Part shown: one piece after another, positions 12,387 through 23,770 of the stretch | Layout of the letters: each line of letters starts with the position of its first letter | Numbering within the stretch: position 1 is the stretch's first letter | Assembly: GCA_002633005.1 (NCBI GenBank) | Contig: NMRA01000004.1 | Span: forward strand, 2,351,426-2,406,869 | Direction of reading: 5' to 3' | Source of the DNA: Phoronis australis | Taxonomy: Eukaryota > Phoronida > Phoronidae | Length of the DNA stretch: 55,444 nucleotides | Notes under the pieces: generated by a model | Seen by the model: the letters and a program-made list of their open reading frames with translations, nothing else | What the model was told of the DNA's origin: nothing | The model's database searches: none | Program-made: the position numbers and the translations under genes

Positions 12387-12737
12387 NNNNNNNNNNNNNN
12401 NNNNNNNNNNNNNNNNNNNNNNNNNNNNNNNNNNNNNNNNNNNNNNNNNNNNNNNNNNNNNNNNNNNNNNNNNNNNNNNNNNNNNNNNNNNNNNNNNNNN
12501 NNNNNNNNNNNNNNNNNNNNNNNNNNNNNNNNNNNNNNNNNNNNNNNNNNNNNNNNNNNNNNNNNNNNNNNNNNNNNNNNNNNNNNNNNNNNNNNNNNNN
12601 NNNNNNNNNNNNNNNNNNNNNNNNNNNNNNNNNNNNNNNNNNNNNNNNNNNNNNNNNNNNNNNNNNNNNNNNNNNNNNNNNNNNNNNNNNNNNNNNNNNN
12701 NNNNNNNNNNNNNNNNNNNNNNNNNNNNNNNNNNNNN
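12387..12737. other. Assembly gap (351 N)
   Basis: This is an unbroken run of N. Reading frames spanning it are meaningless. The true length of the missing sequence cannot be judged. Confidence 0.99.
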
Positions 12738-12873
12738 TTCTTCGGGTGCGAATCGTGAGTGGTGCGTTCATTTAAACTTTTTTCGAGTACGGATCGTGTA
12801 TTAGTTATGGGGTAGGTACTTCTTGGATCCTTATAACATCTTCTAACCATGTAATAAGGGTTAACAACGCGTG
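12738..12873 (+). repeat. Dispersed repeat, copy 1 (partner at 50621-50756)
   Basis: About 130 bases starting just after the gap match 50621-50756 closely, including GAATCGTGAGTGG, GTTATGGGGTAGGTACTTCT and TCTAACCATGTA. The second copy lies beside a promoter-like sequence, with AATC|GTGAGT as a possible splice donor. This copy may be the start of a related gene whose promoter fell into the gap. Confidence 0.6.
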
Positions 12874-13192
12874 AGAGAAGGACTTTAATAACTTCACTCC
12901 TGACACCAAAATGGAAGCGCCCAACCAAAGTTAAGAGCGCAAAAAATCAACTTGATATTAGCGCAAGTCAAACATTCTGTCCACGCTCCACGTCGATAAA
13001 AACTATTTTTTTTTTTGAACTTTTGATTTGCCTGATGAATTTTTACAACATGTATTTTTGCTTCATTATTTTGGCACCTGGCTGAGCACCCCTATTGCCT
13101 CAAAGTGGTATCGTCCGATTGCTGGGCACGTGCGATGTCGGCTTTGAATTCAAAAAGAAATACTGTATACAATGTATATAAAAATGTTACAC

Positions 13193-13306
13193 AGTTCAAA
13201 GTATTCAATAAGAAGACCTGTCAATCGTTAGCACGTGTTTGGTTGTGTAAGTTCAAACTATTCAGTAAGAAGACCTGTCAATCATTCGCACGTGCATGGT
13301 TGTCTA
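13193..13306 (+). repeat. Two tandem 57-bp units
   Basis: Units 13193-13249 and 13250-13306 share AAGAAGACCTGTCAATC and GCACGTG words and differ at about ten positions. The period is 19 codons and one frame (13105-13350) stays open through both. The encoded 19-residue repeat contains KKTCQS. No family is recognised, so coding is doubtful. Confidence 0.55.
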
Positions 13307-14680
13307 AGTCTCCATTGGGAAAAGTCGACGGCTCACTGGGCAGCTTGTAAAAAACATGTGAACTTTGGGCGTGTTCACAGGCGAAATCCAAATCCAAATA
13401 CCAACTTCAATTAACTTATGCGAAATTTAAAAGTTGTGTAATGTATGCTCTTACATATGTTTATTGAGCTTGTGGTAACAGGTATAATGTGCGACATTCA
13501 TATATTTTTGAAAAGTATAATTTGAGTTTAATTACCAGCGGTCAAGTGTCGTATAGGTCAGGTCAAGTACCTTTCATTTCTACTTGTCCGACTAGGCAAG
13601 TTAAAATATAAGTTAGTCCTAAACACAAGGAAAGTTAAAAAAAAAAACAATTTGCTTCCTTGTTAGATTTCACATAGCAGTTTAGTCATCGATAATTCAT
13701 CAATTCCCTAATGATATTCCAGATTTTGTTTGCCGTCCCTTTCACTGATGAACTCTGAATTCCTGCCTATAGTGTACTACAGCTGTATGTGTAGTGTTTT
13801 TAACTCACGCACCAAACGTCAACAAACCTGATACATCCCAATAAAACGCAAAGATACAGTATCAAAGTTTTGACATCAACGTAGGCCTACAAGGCAATCA
13901 TTACCAGCAATTCGTAAACTAGGTCATCCGCCAGGTTCTCTGCGAAAACTAGGTCATCGCTTATGGACCAGTTAAGGAACTAGGTCACATCTGCTCGCCT
14001 CGTTTTCGATGGGTATTTGTAAACATGGCGAATGCGTGAAAGTAGAGAATGGACCAGTTAGCGCTTCACTCTCCGCGTGTCTTAGTGTCTACTGGAGAGA
14101 AGCACCAGAAAGGTTGTTCTACATTTTGTAGCCCAAAATTACCAAAGTTCAAATATATTCCGTTGAAAAGGAAAGACAAAACATATTAGTACAGATGTCT
14201 GGCCAATCATGAGTCACTACTCGTAAGCAAATCAAAGCTGTCCTTACTCGTTGCCTTGTCTCGCGCTACCCGTCAATCGACTAGTTTTCAGTTCGCAATG
14301 CAACAATACAATTTTCATAAATTCAACTTGTAATGACCCCTTTCAATTTTAAACCATGCCCGAAGTACTCGGAAACAATTTATTGTTAGGTACAACGATT
14401 TTTTTTTCTCTGAAGTGGATCGTAAACACCTCAGGTGGCTGAGTTTTCCGCACATAGCTACTTTGGCCTAGAGCTGAATTCTTAGCTCCCGCACTATGGG
14501 CCGGGCCGGTCAAGGGCTAATCCCTGTTGTACGCACTACTTAAGCATTGGAATCAAATTGTTATATATAGAGAAAACTTTATTAGTATACTGGTGTGAAT
14601 ATTATCAGTGCTTTAACCAAAAACTTCGAATTAACTATACCCACTAATGCTAGTCTATGACGATAAACTGATATCAAAAG
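13307..14680. other. Non-coding stretch, no gene recognised
   Basis: No open frame of useful length or recognisable domain was found. Near 13930-13985 there is a local repeat of AACTAGGTCA words. Nothing else stands out. Confidence 0.4.
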
Positions 14681-15000
14681 GCCAAAATTGGCAATTTTCG
14701 GCGACCCCATGTTAAATACAAAATTTTGTCTAATTTTCTTCAAAATCCTACATTTCAATCTTTATTATACTGACATCTGTTGGGTCTATCGGCAACTAAC
14801 CGCACATGAAAGGCTTGGTCCAAAATTATCGTTTTCTCACATGCACTTTCGGGTTTTTAGTGGCGATTCCACTGATCGAAGCGACAAAATAAGCCAAAAC
14901 TTTGGCCATACCATGTTAAACATAAAATTTTTTCCAATTTTGCTGAAACTTGGCCACGTTTTTAACAAAATACTTATCTATGTTATGTGCTATCGGCAAA
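14681..15000. repeat. Degenerate 212-bp direct duplication
   Basis: GCCAAAATTGGC with CCATGTTAAATACAAAATTTT at 14681-14730 is echoed at 14893-14945 as GCCAAAACTTTGG with CCATGTTAAACATAAAATTTT. The middle parts are more diverged. It appears to be an old tandem duplication of non-coding sequence. Confidence 0.35.
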
Positions 15001-15050
15001 TGTGATTGATTCATAAATAAGACCCTCACGCTGTGTTTTCTGCGAATCCC

Positions 15051-15271
15051 ATGTATTCTGAAGGGGGCTAACCGAGTGATTTTCGCGCATGCGCAATTCA
15101 CGGTTTCAATATTGCTGGTAATGGTCTTTTGGGCATTTGAAGACTATTTTAAATACGACAAATTTGTTAACAATTGATGGCACAAAATATAAAACGTNAT
15201 GTATTCTGAAGGGGGCTAACTGAGTGATTTTCGCGCATGCGCAATTCACGGTTTCAATATTGCTGGTAATG
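15051..15271. repeat. 73-bp duplication bracketing a single N
   Basis: Bases 15051-15123 and 15199-15271 are nearly identical, starting ATGTATTCTGAAGGGGGCTA and ending GCTGGTAATG. The second copy begins immediately after the lone N at 15198. This pattern is typical of a scaffold join where overlapping ends were not merged, so the duplication may be an assembly artefact. Confidence 0.75.
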
Positions 15272-16544
15272 TGATCGGGCTCCGAGTCACTGGCCAGGAT
15301 AACATGCGTTTTGTGTTTAAAACTCAGAAAATCACAAGTCTAAACAACACAGATCTAGGTTCTCCTGTCTGTATCTCACGGAAAATACTTTGAAATTATC
15401 TCCGAACATCTACCGACCTTATTGGTCTACCGAACTTTGTAGGCTACGGTGTGTCCAAATACCAATAAATCCGTAAGAGCGAAATAAAACAACACGTTTT
15501 TGTAAGAACTCGGTGTATTTTTAAGGGTTTACATCGAAGTTTGATGATTTATTGGTGCTAAACGATGATTCCAAGCGGCTGACACCAGTAACCTGTGTTG
15601 TGAACTGCTGAACAGAATGCGTGTGAAACCGATGACGTAATTGGATAATTTCAACGCCTCCGTCTGCCGTCAGGTGTCAGGTAACGCAACCGCACTTGTC
15701 GTTATGGAGTAGAACTACTCGATCTAAATTGATACAAATTAGTTTGTTTTTCGGGTGGCATGCTCCTTTAATTCCGGTCATCACAACTGTTTCAAACTCC
15801 GGTGCCGCGCTCTCATTGATTCTGGTAAAGCCGCTTAGAAGGACGAAAGGTGAAAATTAACGCATATCTTTAGAAATGCGTGACTTCCTCAGTTCCTGGT
15901 AAGCGTATTAGACGGCATGTTTATTAAAACGAAACTTGTGATTCTTACAAAAATTTGCACAAAACCGACAATGACAATTCAAAAAATTGAAATAACTTTT
16001 TTAGATTTCATTGTGAGTATTTCGTAAATTGTGTTTTAAAAATTCAATAACTTGGGAATAATTTGTCAAAATGCACAAAGTTGTCGATGGGGTTTCAACG
16101 CACAATGGTTCTCGTACATTTCACGTTATTTCACAGTAGTGTTTTAAAACACGTTTCTTCCAACAATGTACGGTGTGCTATAGAAAACGATTGGACCGGC
16201 GCTTGTTGACTTTAGTGGCGCTATATACAACCATGCCCTAAGCTAGATACCCACGAACCCCTACCCTGTGTACCATTGGTCTAGGGTTGAAACAACACAA
16301 TTTGATTTGAATGTAATAATGAGTATATTGACTAATTGTTTGAATTTCCCTAAACGAATAATCATAAAGATTAACAAAGAAGGCTAATTAAATCAGTTTG
16401 TGATCACGTTTCCCGTTCCTGGCGTCGGCCTTGGATCCAGTGTTACACTTGTTATGACTGGGAGTTTCCTCTTCTCTTGATCATTCGATTCAGTGTTCCA
16501 AGCAGTCTTCACTTTATGAAATGCTTCGGAATAACCAAGAAGTT
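15272..16544. other. Non-coding stretch, no gene recognised
   Basis: No long open frame, no domain and no repeat partner was found elsewhere in the window. Scattered CGTTTT and AAATTC words only. Confidence 0.4.
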
Positions 16545-16757
16545 CAGTCCATCGAACAACATATATGTTAACATTGAACTCAGTCCATCGAATTCTAGAT
16601 ACAATGTATCCCTTTGAAATCCAGTCCATCGAATTTCTGCTACATGTATCGGATTGAAATCCAGTCCATCGAATTTCTGCCACATGTATCGGATTGAAAT
16701 CCAGTCCATCGAATTTCTGCTACATGTATCGGATTGAAATTCAGTCCATCGAATTTG
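16545..16757. repeat. 40-bp tandem array, about 5.3 units
   Basis: The word CAGTCCATCGAA recurs at 16545, 16581, 16622, 16662, 16702 and 16742. The last four units are almost identical and contain TACATGTATCGGATTGAAAT. The first two are diverged and slightly shorter. All three minus-strand frames stay open through it because the unit has no stop. That explains the overlapping short ORFs and is not evidence of coding. Confidence 0.9.
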
Positions 16758-16797
16758 TATAACTTGTGATATTTCTCAGCAAACCAGTAGCATCTCT

Positions 16798-17040
16798 TCA
16801 GGAATATCTGCGATATCTCTCTAGCAAGCTGGTTGACTCTCTCCAAGAAATATCTAATACCTCTACACCAATCTGATTGCCTCTCGTTGGAAATATGCCT
16901 TCTTGAAAAGCTAACGGTATACTTATACTCAAACAGAATAAAGGTGGGCGAGTTAGATCAAAACATAAAACCCACAAACTTCCTCCAAATGCACTCATAG
17001 TTCCAAAACAACTTCCCAGAACAAGATCATAAGATTCCAC
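16798..17040 (-). CDS. Conserved 80-codon frame of unknown function, unit A
   Basis: This short minus-strand frame begins MESYDLVLGSCFGTM and contains a hydrophobic stretch at about residues 18-45. The same frame is kept in unit B (28334-28570) with only a few residue changes and no frameshift. I recognise no domain. Conservation of the frame is weak evidence because the two units are recent duplicates. The 3' part of this frame in unit A (16798-16815) falls outside the duplication. It may be an exon, a transposon fragment or chance. Confidence 0.25.
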   Translation of the reverse strand: MESYDLVLGSCFGTMSAFGGSLWVLCFDLTRPPLFCLSISIPLAFQEGIFPTRGNQIGVEVLDISWRESTSLLERYRRYS

Positions 17041-17607
17041 TTATGAACCTAAGCTTTCGCCAATTATGGTCACGGACAGACAAATCTTTAAGTAATTTCT
17101 GCTGAATAATAACAAGACTATTGTTGTTGTCAGAACTGGCTATCCCCACAGTTGACCAATTCCGGTGAATTTAAAGTTACATAATTCTGCTAGCATAGCA
17201 TAAACACATGGTTAGAGACAAATATGCTGATTCATTTCCTATGCACTCATAGGAGTCAATAAATTTCAGTAAACAACTAATATCTTTAATCAATTTCGCA
17301 ACAACCACTACATACTTAATTAATACTAATAATTCTCATCTAATATTATTCTCATGTACATAGTTAACCCAAGTTCTAATGTGTTTGTATCATACTTTAA
17401 TGATAAATAAATGACATGTTCACACTACATAAAATCTCCCCGTAACATACATGTATAAAGTATAACTGTGGGTCAGTTGATCAATATTGCTTGTGTTGTT
17501 GCTGTTGATAAGATCCATGACCTAGTTTCTTTGTTGCAACTGTTGGTATTCATGATTGATGACTTTGCTTATTAAGCACTTTTAGTGACTCAGATTTGTT
17601 ACTACAC

Positions 17608-18267
17608 CAAGGTACCTAAACTACACGGTCAACGGACTCAAAAACACGGGAACGGACGCTTGAACACGACTCACGGACCGGCAAACACCGTCCACTGACT
17701 CACAAACACGGGAACGGACTCACAAAACACGATCCACGCACCCAAATACACGGGACACGGACTCATATTCACGAGGAAACACGGTTAACGGACCGCCAAA
17801 CACGATCCACGCCGATAAAGCATGTCATAAACACGGGACACGGACTCATCGCCTTCCTAGGTCAGCCTCAAGATGGCGTTAATCTGCTTAGCGATCAGCG
17901 CTCTCGTGAGGCTTGCGGACGAGGATGTTACAAACAGGTTTGGAAAGTCAATAATGTTTATTGTTTTTAAATCACAACAATTACATCACAGTACAGACAA
18001 AAATAACATCAAAAATATATTTAATCTCTCACCCATTACACAGCTGTCAACGCTGAAGTTGACATTTTGTCCGTTGACCGTGTTTGGCGGTCCGTTAACC
18101 GTGTGAATATGAGTCCGTGTCCCGTGTATTTGGGTGCGTGGGTCGTGTTTTGTGAGTCCGTTCCCGTGTTTGTGAGTCAGTGGACAGTGTTTGCCGGTCC
18201 GTGAGTCGTGTTCATGCGTCCGTTCCCGTGTTTTTGAGTCCGTTGACCGTGTAGTTTAGGTACCTTG
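17608..18267. mobile_element. Foldback element with 21-bp minisatellite arms
   Basis: The element opens CAAGGTACC and closes GGTACCTTG. The arms (17608-17804 and 18079-18267) are nearly identical inverted copies with a few mismatches and one 8-base indel. Each arm is itself a tandem array of about nine units of close to 21 bp that begin CACGG or CACGA and contain CGGACTCA. The 274-base centre holds a short frame beginning MALICLAISALV at 17873, of unknown nature. It occupies the place of about 570 different bases in unit B. No target duplication is visible. Confidence 0.8.
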
Positions 18268-18744
18268 AATGTGCCATAGTTCATCATACGCTTACTTAAC
18301 CCCCAGTATTTCCAGCTTTCGGAGCGAAATATAAACAAAGCCAAGGCATAGCACGGACGCGACTTAACTTCGGATTAACCGCGGTCAGACGAAGTCCGGA
18401 CTGGGGCTAGCCTCGGTCCAACCGCGGTTTGGAACCCGTGTCCGGACGCGGCCTAGCCCCGTTCGATAGGAAGAGACTTTCGATCAGTACTGTACCTATC
18501 AATACGAAACTAAACTAAACTATACATACTACATACGAAAAACGTTTCACATTTGTCAGTCACATACACAACGTGAACTTGGGCCTACCACCAATGACAA
18601 GCAGGCCTCTCTTTGAGCGTCGCTTGGCTTGCTGTAATGATAGAACTAAAATACCTCCGAGAGATAATTTGTGGTCGCAAAAATAGCCGAGGTGCTCAAA
18701 ATGGTTAGCCTAAGTGTTACTGAGCGTGCCTCAAAGGGGATTGA

Positions 18745-20055
18745 CTAATTACATGTAATAGTTCCTGGCAAACACCAATCCTTGTCGATTGCAGGAATAC
18801 CAATTCTTTCACAGAGATTAGAAAACCTATCAATGTCCTTTTTAGTGAATCGAATATCATACTGGCGTAGGGTTTCCATGCTAACGCTAGTTCCCTTTTG
18901 TGAGTCTTCGCTCAAGGCGGACGGTGCCCTCACGGCGAACACATCCGGCAGACGACAATGTCTTGCTATGGCTTTACACGCAAATTCGGTGTTACCCACC
19001 AAGTCTTCGTAACGTAGTCCAGCAATGTCAAGCACTGATTGTAGTCGCATATATTCCTCGCACAGACGAAACGTTTTCAATAACAGTATTTCGTCCAGTG
19101 GCAAGTTGTATTTGGCTTCATCTTCCTTTTTGATCCACAAACACGATACTTGACTTATTTCCGCCAGACGATCTCGTATACGTTTGCCAAGATTAGGACA
19201 TATTCTTTCGGTTATTTTCGACTCTTTAAATCGATGAATAAGATAATTGGCATTGATATGCATCTTCATCTGAGATGTGACAGCCTTGACGACATTGGCG
19301 CGATACAAAAACATAAATCGAACACTGGGCAAGGCTGCACAAATGTGCTCGTAAAATGACGACCCGGGCGAAAATTTCACAAAATAAAGTGACGCTTTCA
19401 CTTTGCGCGATTTGCAAATCATTCTTATCGAGCTTTTCACTAACACTTTTGCGTCTGAGTTCTTTAGGAATTTATTCAGCCACATATCCCAGATGTTGAC
19501 AAAAGCATAAGGTTCGTTGCAGCAGACTGCCCCTGGAATTTTCTCCATCATTTGTGTCAATAAAGTTGAGCCGCATCGGCCTAAACTTTCTAAACCAATA
19601 ACTGGAGACTTCGGGTCACCAAGGGTGTCGGCCAGGCGATTGAAATGGTTGAGTGGCACAAGGAGCATCTGTTTTGCTGCAGAGAACTGAGCCAAGTGAA
19701 AGAAGGGATCGACTCGAGAACAGAAGACATCAATTCCAGGAAGGGTGCGAATGAAAATCGCTTCATCCGCCGTGACTGTGTATGAAGATACATTATCTTC
19801 AAGGATGCAATCCGGATGATCAAAGTGACTGTGTGAAGAAATAAAATATCGTTTGGTTGGCCCAGCGAGGGATGTGTTGTAACATCGGAAATGGATGTTG
19901 AGAACTTGAACTGATGTTTCATACTTTCGGCGACTTTCTCGTAGACGTTTCTGTAGTCCGGATAATTTCCAATACAGTCGCTGAAGGATTGTATAAACTT
20001 CATAAACGACGAGAAAACTCAGGAATACCCAAAGTGGCGAATCCGGTGCTGTCAT
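18745..20055 (-). CDS. Sulfotransferase-like type II membrane protein, copy A (436 aa)
   Basis: This is an intact, intron-free frame of 436 codons. Residues 8-26 form a hydrophobic segment followed by a basic stretch (residues 35-45), which fits a type II signal anchor of a Golgi enzyme. Residues 156-166 (ESLGRCGSTLL) match the P-loop that binds the 5'-phosphosulfate of PAPS in sulfotransferases. Residues 246-261 (RFMFLYRANVVKAVTS) match the 3'-phosphate-binding strand-loop-helix with its Arg and Ser. Sulfate transfer to a carbohydrate or other luminal acceptor is inferred from this fold; the substrate is unknown. It differs from copy B at 8 residues (S32C, Y70H, S91L, I102V, P174T, A184V, V303E, C305Y, given A to B). 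The start is the first Met before the anchor and is the same in all three copies. The lack of introns could mean an ancient retrocopy or an intronless family. Confidence 0.8.
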   Translation of the reverse strand: MTAPDSPLWVFLSFLVVYEVYTILQRLYWKLSGLQKRLRESRRKYETSVQVLNIHFRCYNTSLAGPTKRYFISSHSHFDHPDCILEDNVSSYTVTADEAIFIRTLPGIDVFCSRVDPFFHLAQFSAAKQMLLVPLNHFNRLADTLGDPKSPVIGLESLGRCGSTLLTQMMEKIPGAVCCNEPYAFVNIWDMWLNKFLKNSDAKVLVKSSIRMICKSRKVKASLYFVKFSPGSSFYEHICAALPSVRFMFLYRANVVKAVTSQMKMHINANYLIHRFKESKITERICPNLGKRIRDRLAEISQVSCLWIKKEDEAKYNLPLDEILLLKTFRLCEEYMRLQSVLDIAGLRYEDLVGNTEFACKAIARHCRLPDVFAVRAPSALSEDSQKGTSVSMETLRQYDIRFTKKDIDRFSNLCERIGIPAIDKDWCLPGTITCN

Positions 20056-20965
20056 CCTTTCGATAGTTATAGTTGTGACTGAGTTGTTAACTGTTGTGAC
20101 CGGAGGTTTATGTTACCTTAGGTAATAAACGTATGGACCGCTCCAACCTAGCCGTGGAACAAGGCTTAGAAAACACAGCAAGCGTTATAGAATACTATTG
20201 TATACCGCAAATATTTCGCAAATAGGCATACAACCTGGGAGTAATATGAACGGGAGAAGCAACGCGGCGAAGCCTTGTGACCTATGATTGCCTCGCGCAT
20301 TCCATTCCACAGCTCAGTGCTTCGTAACAATAGGGATGGACGATGAAAGGCTTGCGCATAGTCACTGACTCAGCCAAGCGCAGTATACGAGTAGTTCCGT
20401 TGAAGGTTTGGGTTAGAGATTAAACACGCATGCGCATAAAAGTCTTTCTGCCCTTCAATACCAATACTGGAAATACTCCCCAATCTTGTGATTGTTCGCC
20501 GCTGGTTTTTCGTAACTTACTGGTTGATAAAGCAATGTTGGCTTCAAAATCATTTTGTATTTAACCAATAAAGACTCTTAAAAGCACTTAATAGCGTTCC
20601 TTTGAAATGTCACTTTTCTCTTTTAGTTTAATTTGCGTTTGGGCCGGATTGCCCCTGTTTCGATACGTTTCATCAAGTTGGGCTTCATTGGCCGATAATA
20701 TAACTAGTAGCACTCCTTGTTGAGTCAAATATACCATGATGTTTCGCCACAAGGGTGCTCGTTTGACTATTTTGTCGTGCGACGACATGTAGTCATCATT
20801 ATGTTTTTAAGTGGTTAACATGTGTGAGCACAGAAACACAACCTCTGATCTAAATACGGTGCTCGTGATTACACAAGGTCGTGTTTTCTAATAGGTCGGT
20901 GCTTCTTGTATGACTTGTTCAGCGTGTCTCAAAAATTGTATCTTTCAAGAATTACGCTTACTTTC
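20056..20965. other. Upstream region of sulfotransferase copy A
   Basis: This is shared with unit B (31505-32422) and so is part of the duplication. It probably contains the promoter of the minus-strand gene, but I see no clear TATA box or start element. A minus-strand 66-codon frame at 20588-20788 (beginning MSSHDKIVKRAPLW) is preserved in unit B and is unrecognised. Confidence 0.4.
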
Positions 20966-22129
20966 ATGTCAAAATGCAGAGAAATGAAGAGTTCATCAAG
21001 TGGGGGTGATATAGATTTAGATCAGTTATTAGGTGACTACACCGAGGATGTTAATTGCGATACATGTTCAAGTTCAGCATCAGAGGGAGAATGTGGAGTA
21101 GACGAAAGCGAGCGACCACCTAAGACTGCTGTTGAGAAAACTTCGAGCCCCAGCTTTCAGTGTCCCCTGTGTCCGAAAACTTACTGTTCTGTTAGTGGTT
21201 TTCGCGGATCGACACGTCGTGAAAAAACATGAAAGACCAGACTTGAAAGGCGAGTAACCATTCAACAATAGTTTATTTTATTTGTTAAGTAATTTGTTGA
21301 TCTTGATTACGAAAGTAATAAAATTGCCTCTAGACTGGCATTCAAATTGTTAAGTTGGCTACTGATATTTTCTGAAGATTCGTCTTTAGTTTCTAACTTC
21401 CGACTGTAATCTTTTTCAGCTCACAAGAACATGGTACACCTTGAAAAGGAAAATACAACGCCTGAACATTCGGGCGATAAACCAAGAAATCACTTTCTTT
21501 CAATCGCTTTCGACACTTTACCCATTTACCCAGCACACTAACCCGAATCATTATTTGCCCATTCAGAAATTCTGCAGCATCTAGTCATTGGAAAAAGGTT
21601 GTGGCGTTAGTGGAAGATTTTAGAGAGTCAGGAGTTGACTGCAGTTTCATATGTAAAAAATTTGCAAATATCTTGGCACTTCGTCATCGCAGGACTTTGA
21701 CAGATTGATGACGGCATTCCATCGTCTACGAACAGATGAAGGTGTTTTAATTTTTTTCCAAAGCCACCTTCCAGAAGACAATGACTTTATATGTCAATTT
21801 GTTCAGGTATTTCTTCTTCAGTTTTTTGAAGATGTCGTAGTAGCAATCAAAGACAGAATGCGCAAACAGAGTGAAGAAATAGTGAAGGAGTTTACAGATG
21901 ATGACAACTCCACTCTAGCCTACATTGCAGGGTACTTGTTGAGAGTTGCTCCCAATAAGTAGCCAAAACACTTAGCTAGTGAAATGAAAATCCTCTGTGA
22001 ATCGTGCGAATGTCACCGTGACAATGTGGATAAAACTTCCTCATGGATATCCAAAGTGTCTCGTGGAAATCTGAAGGTTCCGTCACCAGAGTTTTTGTCG
22101 CTCATTCAGCATTATAAATCGATTCTGTA
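20966..22129 (+). pseudogene. Broken zinc-finger / transposase-like gene, unit A
   Basis: The first exon (20966-21249) encodes a Ser/Asp/Glu-rich start and the first half of a C2H2 finger (FQCPLCPKTYC). The two His of the finger are found only after a frame change near 21208. A putative intron runs 21250-21419, with a GC donor here (GT in unit B) and an acceptor CTTTTTCAG. Later segments include 21705-21962 with DNSTLAYIAGYLLR, a TAG stop, and then in-frame CESCECH and SRGNLKVPSP. The YIAGY and SRGG-like words resemble the C-terminal parts of eukaryotic cut-and-paste transposases. In this unit exon 2 also has insertions that break the frame. It is a relic; the exact superfamily is uncertain. 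Confidence 0.55.
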
Positions 22130-23420
22130 GTGAGGAAAACTGTTGACATTCGCCAACTGAGCATGACATCAATGGACAAGCATAGACAGACTGAAAACAT
22201 TTTGTGCGACCATGCCGTAAAAGTATATGGGAGAATACTGGCAAGCCAGTTATTTTGAATGAAATACTGGTCAAGATATTTTGACAGTTAGAGGCTTTAC
22301 CCGGTTGCAAAACTTTTAAAGAAAGAGTCAAAACGTCTGTCAGAGTCGAAAGGTGGGCAGTCATTTAGAAAATCACTGAAGCAACTGTGTAACAACTAGG
22401 ACTATAACATTACTTCCAGGTAACAGTAAAATGCACGTGATTGACATACAAGTGACAAAGACACTTAATCTGTGAGTACGACAGAGTGTTACTAGTCTAT
22501 TTCTTTCAGACATGGCCGAATGCTTTAGCTGTTTATTTACTTTTGTATCCTATGAAAACTGTTCAAGTGTAAGTAATAAATTAATATATAACGTTGTTTT
22601 GAAGTTTTTTTTTTAATTATGACTGATTTGCACTCCTGCACGAGAATTAACTACACTGTACTCTTCCAGATTTTAGAATCTCGTTGCTGTAAATTTTGCA
22701 ACATGTGATGAACAATCATAACACCACGTACTTTGTCGTTTCATACACTTTTAAGTACCGACGTGCTCCACTTGTACTCGGGCGTTGCAGTTGAACACTG
22801 TCTTAACGAATGCACTCATGCTTGAACTCTTCGGATACAATGCTACCAACTTTGGGTTCTATTGATATCAGCACTCACAAAACCGGATTTTATTAAAACG
22901 ACTATTTCATACAAATTCCACTGGACACTGAACGAAATAGAAACGTCAAAAACATCTGACACTGATACTCATTTACTGAATTTATGTAGTTGGTTCGACT
23001 TTGCAGAACCCTTTTTAAACAAAATGTCTAATTAAGATATTCACTTGTCCAATGATATATCCCCAACACAAACCCAGGTCTTCCTTTAGTCGCCTGGCTT
23101 TTGTCACACTGAAGCACAAGTCGAAATTGGGTTGAAAATTAAACAATAACTGCGCTGCATATACGATAAAAAATCAGAAAAATTGGAATAGAGAATAATT
23201 TTATTATCTGACATGTGGCGGGTATGAAAGACTAACAATATATTCTACATTATACTTTATCAGCAAGCTGCTCTACAACAACTCAAATATATACACTACA
23301 TAAATATCATAACCAACACCAGAGTAACCACTGACAGCTTCTTCTACATTCTTAGTGTTCATTATGGTGGTGAACTGCAATGATTATCTGACTTCAGAGC
23401 CCTATATCCTCACACTTTAT
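22130..23420. other. Intergenic part of unit A, no gene recognised
   Basis: This lies between the two convergent transposase-like relics and is also present in unit B. It contains degraded coding-like sequence just after 22130 and AT-rich non-coding sequence after 22400. No domain was recognised. Confidence 0.4.
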
Positions 23421-23700
23421 GTCACACTCTTCTTGGAAGTGGAGTGTTTGTTGTCTATTTGCCTAACAACATCAGCTCTATTACCAATATTCCCACGAGT
23501 ACTATCCACAGCCAAGCTTCCAACTGAATCATTGACAGTTGAACTTGCTACACAGTAGGATTGTCATTGGCACCACCCTTGTGTCTATAATGACCAAAAT
23601 GTTGTTCTAAAGGGTCCTGGTTAAAAGAAGAAGTTAAGACAAATGGTGCACCCTGTTCTAACAGAAACACAATCAATTCAACCACTGACCTCACAGTTAT
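23421..23700 (-). pseudogene. P-type (THAP9-like) transposase C-terminal relic, unit A, distal part
   Basis: The minus strand encodes VLTSSFNQDPLEQHFG and GGANDNPTV, signature words of the C-terminal catalytic region of P-element/THAP9-type transposases. A TAG stop follows NDNPTV directly (23557-23559), where related proteins continue. After it a small deletion shifts the frame relative to unit B. The upstream half of the same reading frame lies at 27398-27710, separated by the LINE inserted at 23701. Confidence 0.75.
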
Positions 23701-23770
23701 TTTTTTGTTTATTGAGACATATACACATGGCCATAGGCCCCAAGTATATCATGTACAAGACAGAACATTG

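Noticed and set aside
12273-12928. Long open frames across 12273-12928 on both strands
   Set aside because: They exist only because the run of N has no stop codons.
16545-16757. CRISPR-like array
   Set aside because: The units are directly adjacent without unique spacers, and the context is eukaryotic.
16393-16846. Overlapping minus-strand frames with repeated RWTGFQ or MDWIS peptides
   Set aside because: Explained by the 40-bp tandem array, whose unit lacks stops in all three frames on that strand.
19809-19840. HxHxDH-like motif (HSHFDH, residues 75-80) in the sulfotransferase-like proteins, suggesting a metallo-beta-lactamase domain
   Set aside because: Copy C has Tyr at the first His, there is no upstream beta-lactamase fold pattern and no later metal ligands, and the region reads as part of the protein's own N-terminal domain. 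Coincidence is more likely.
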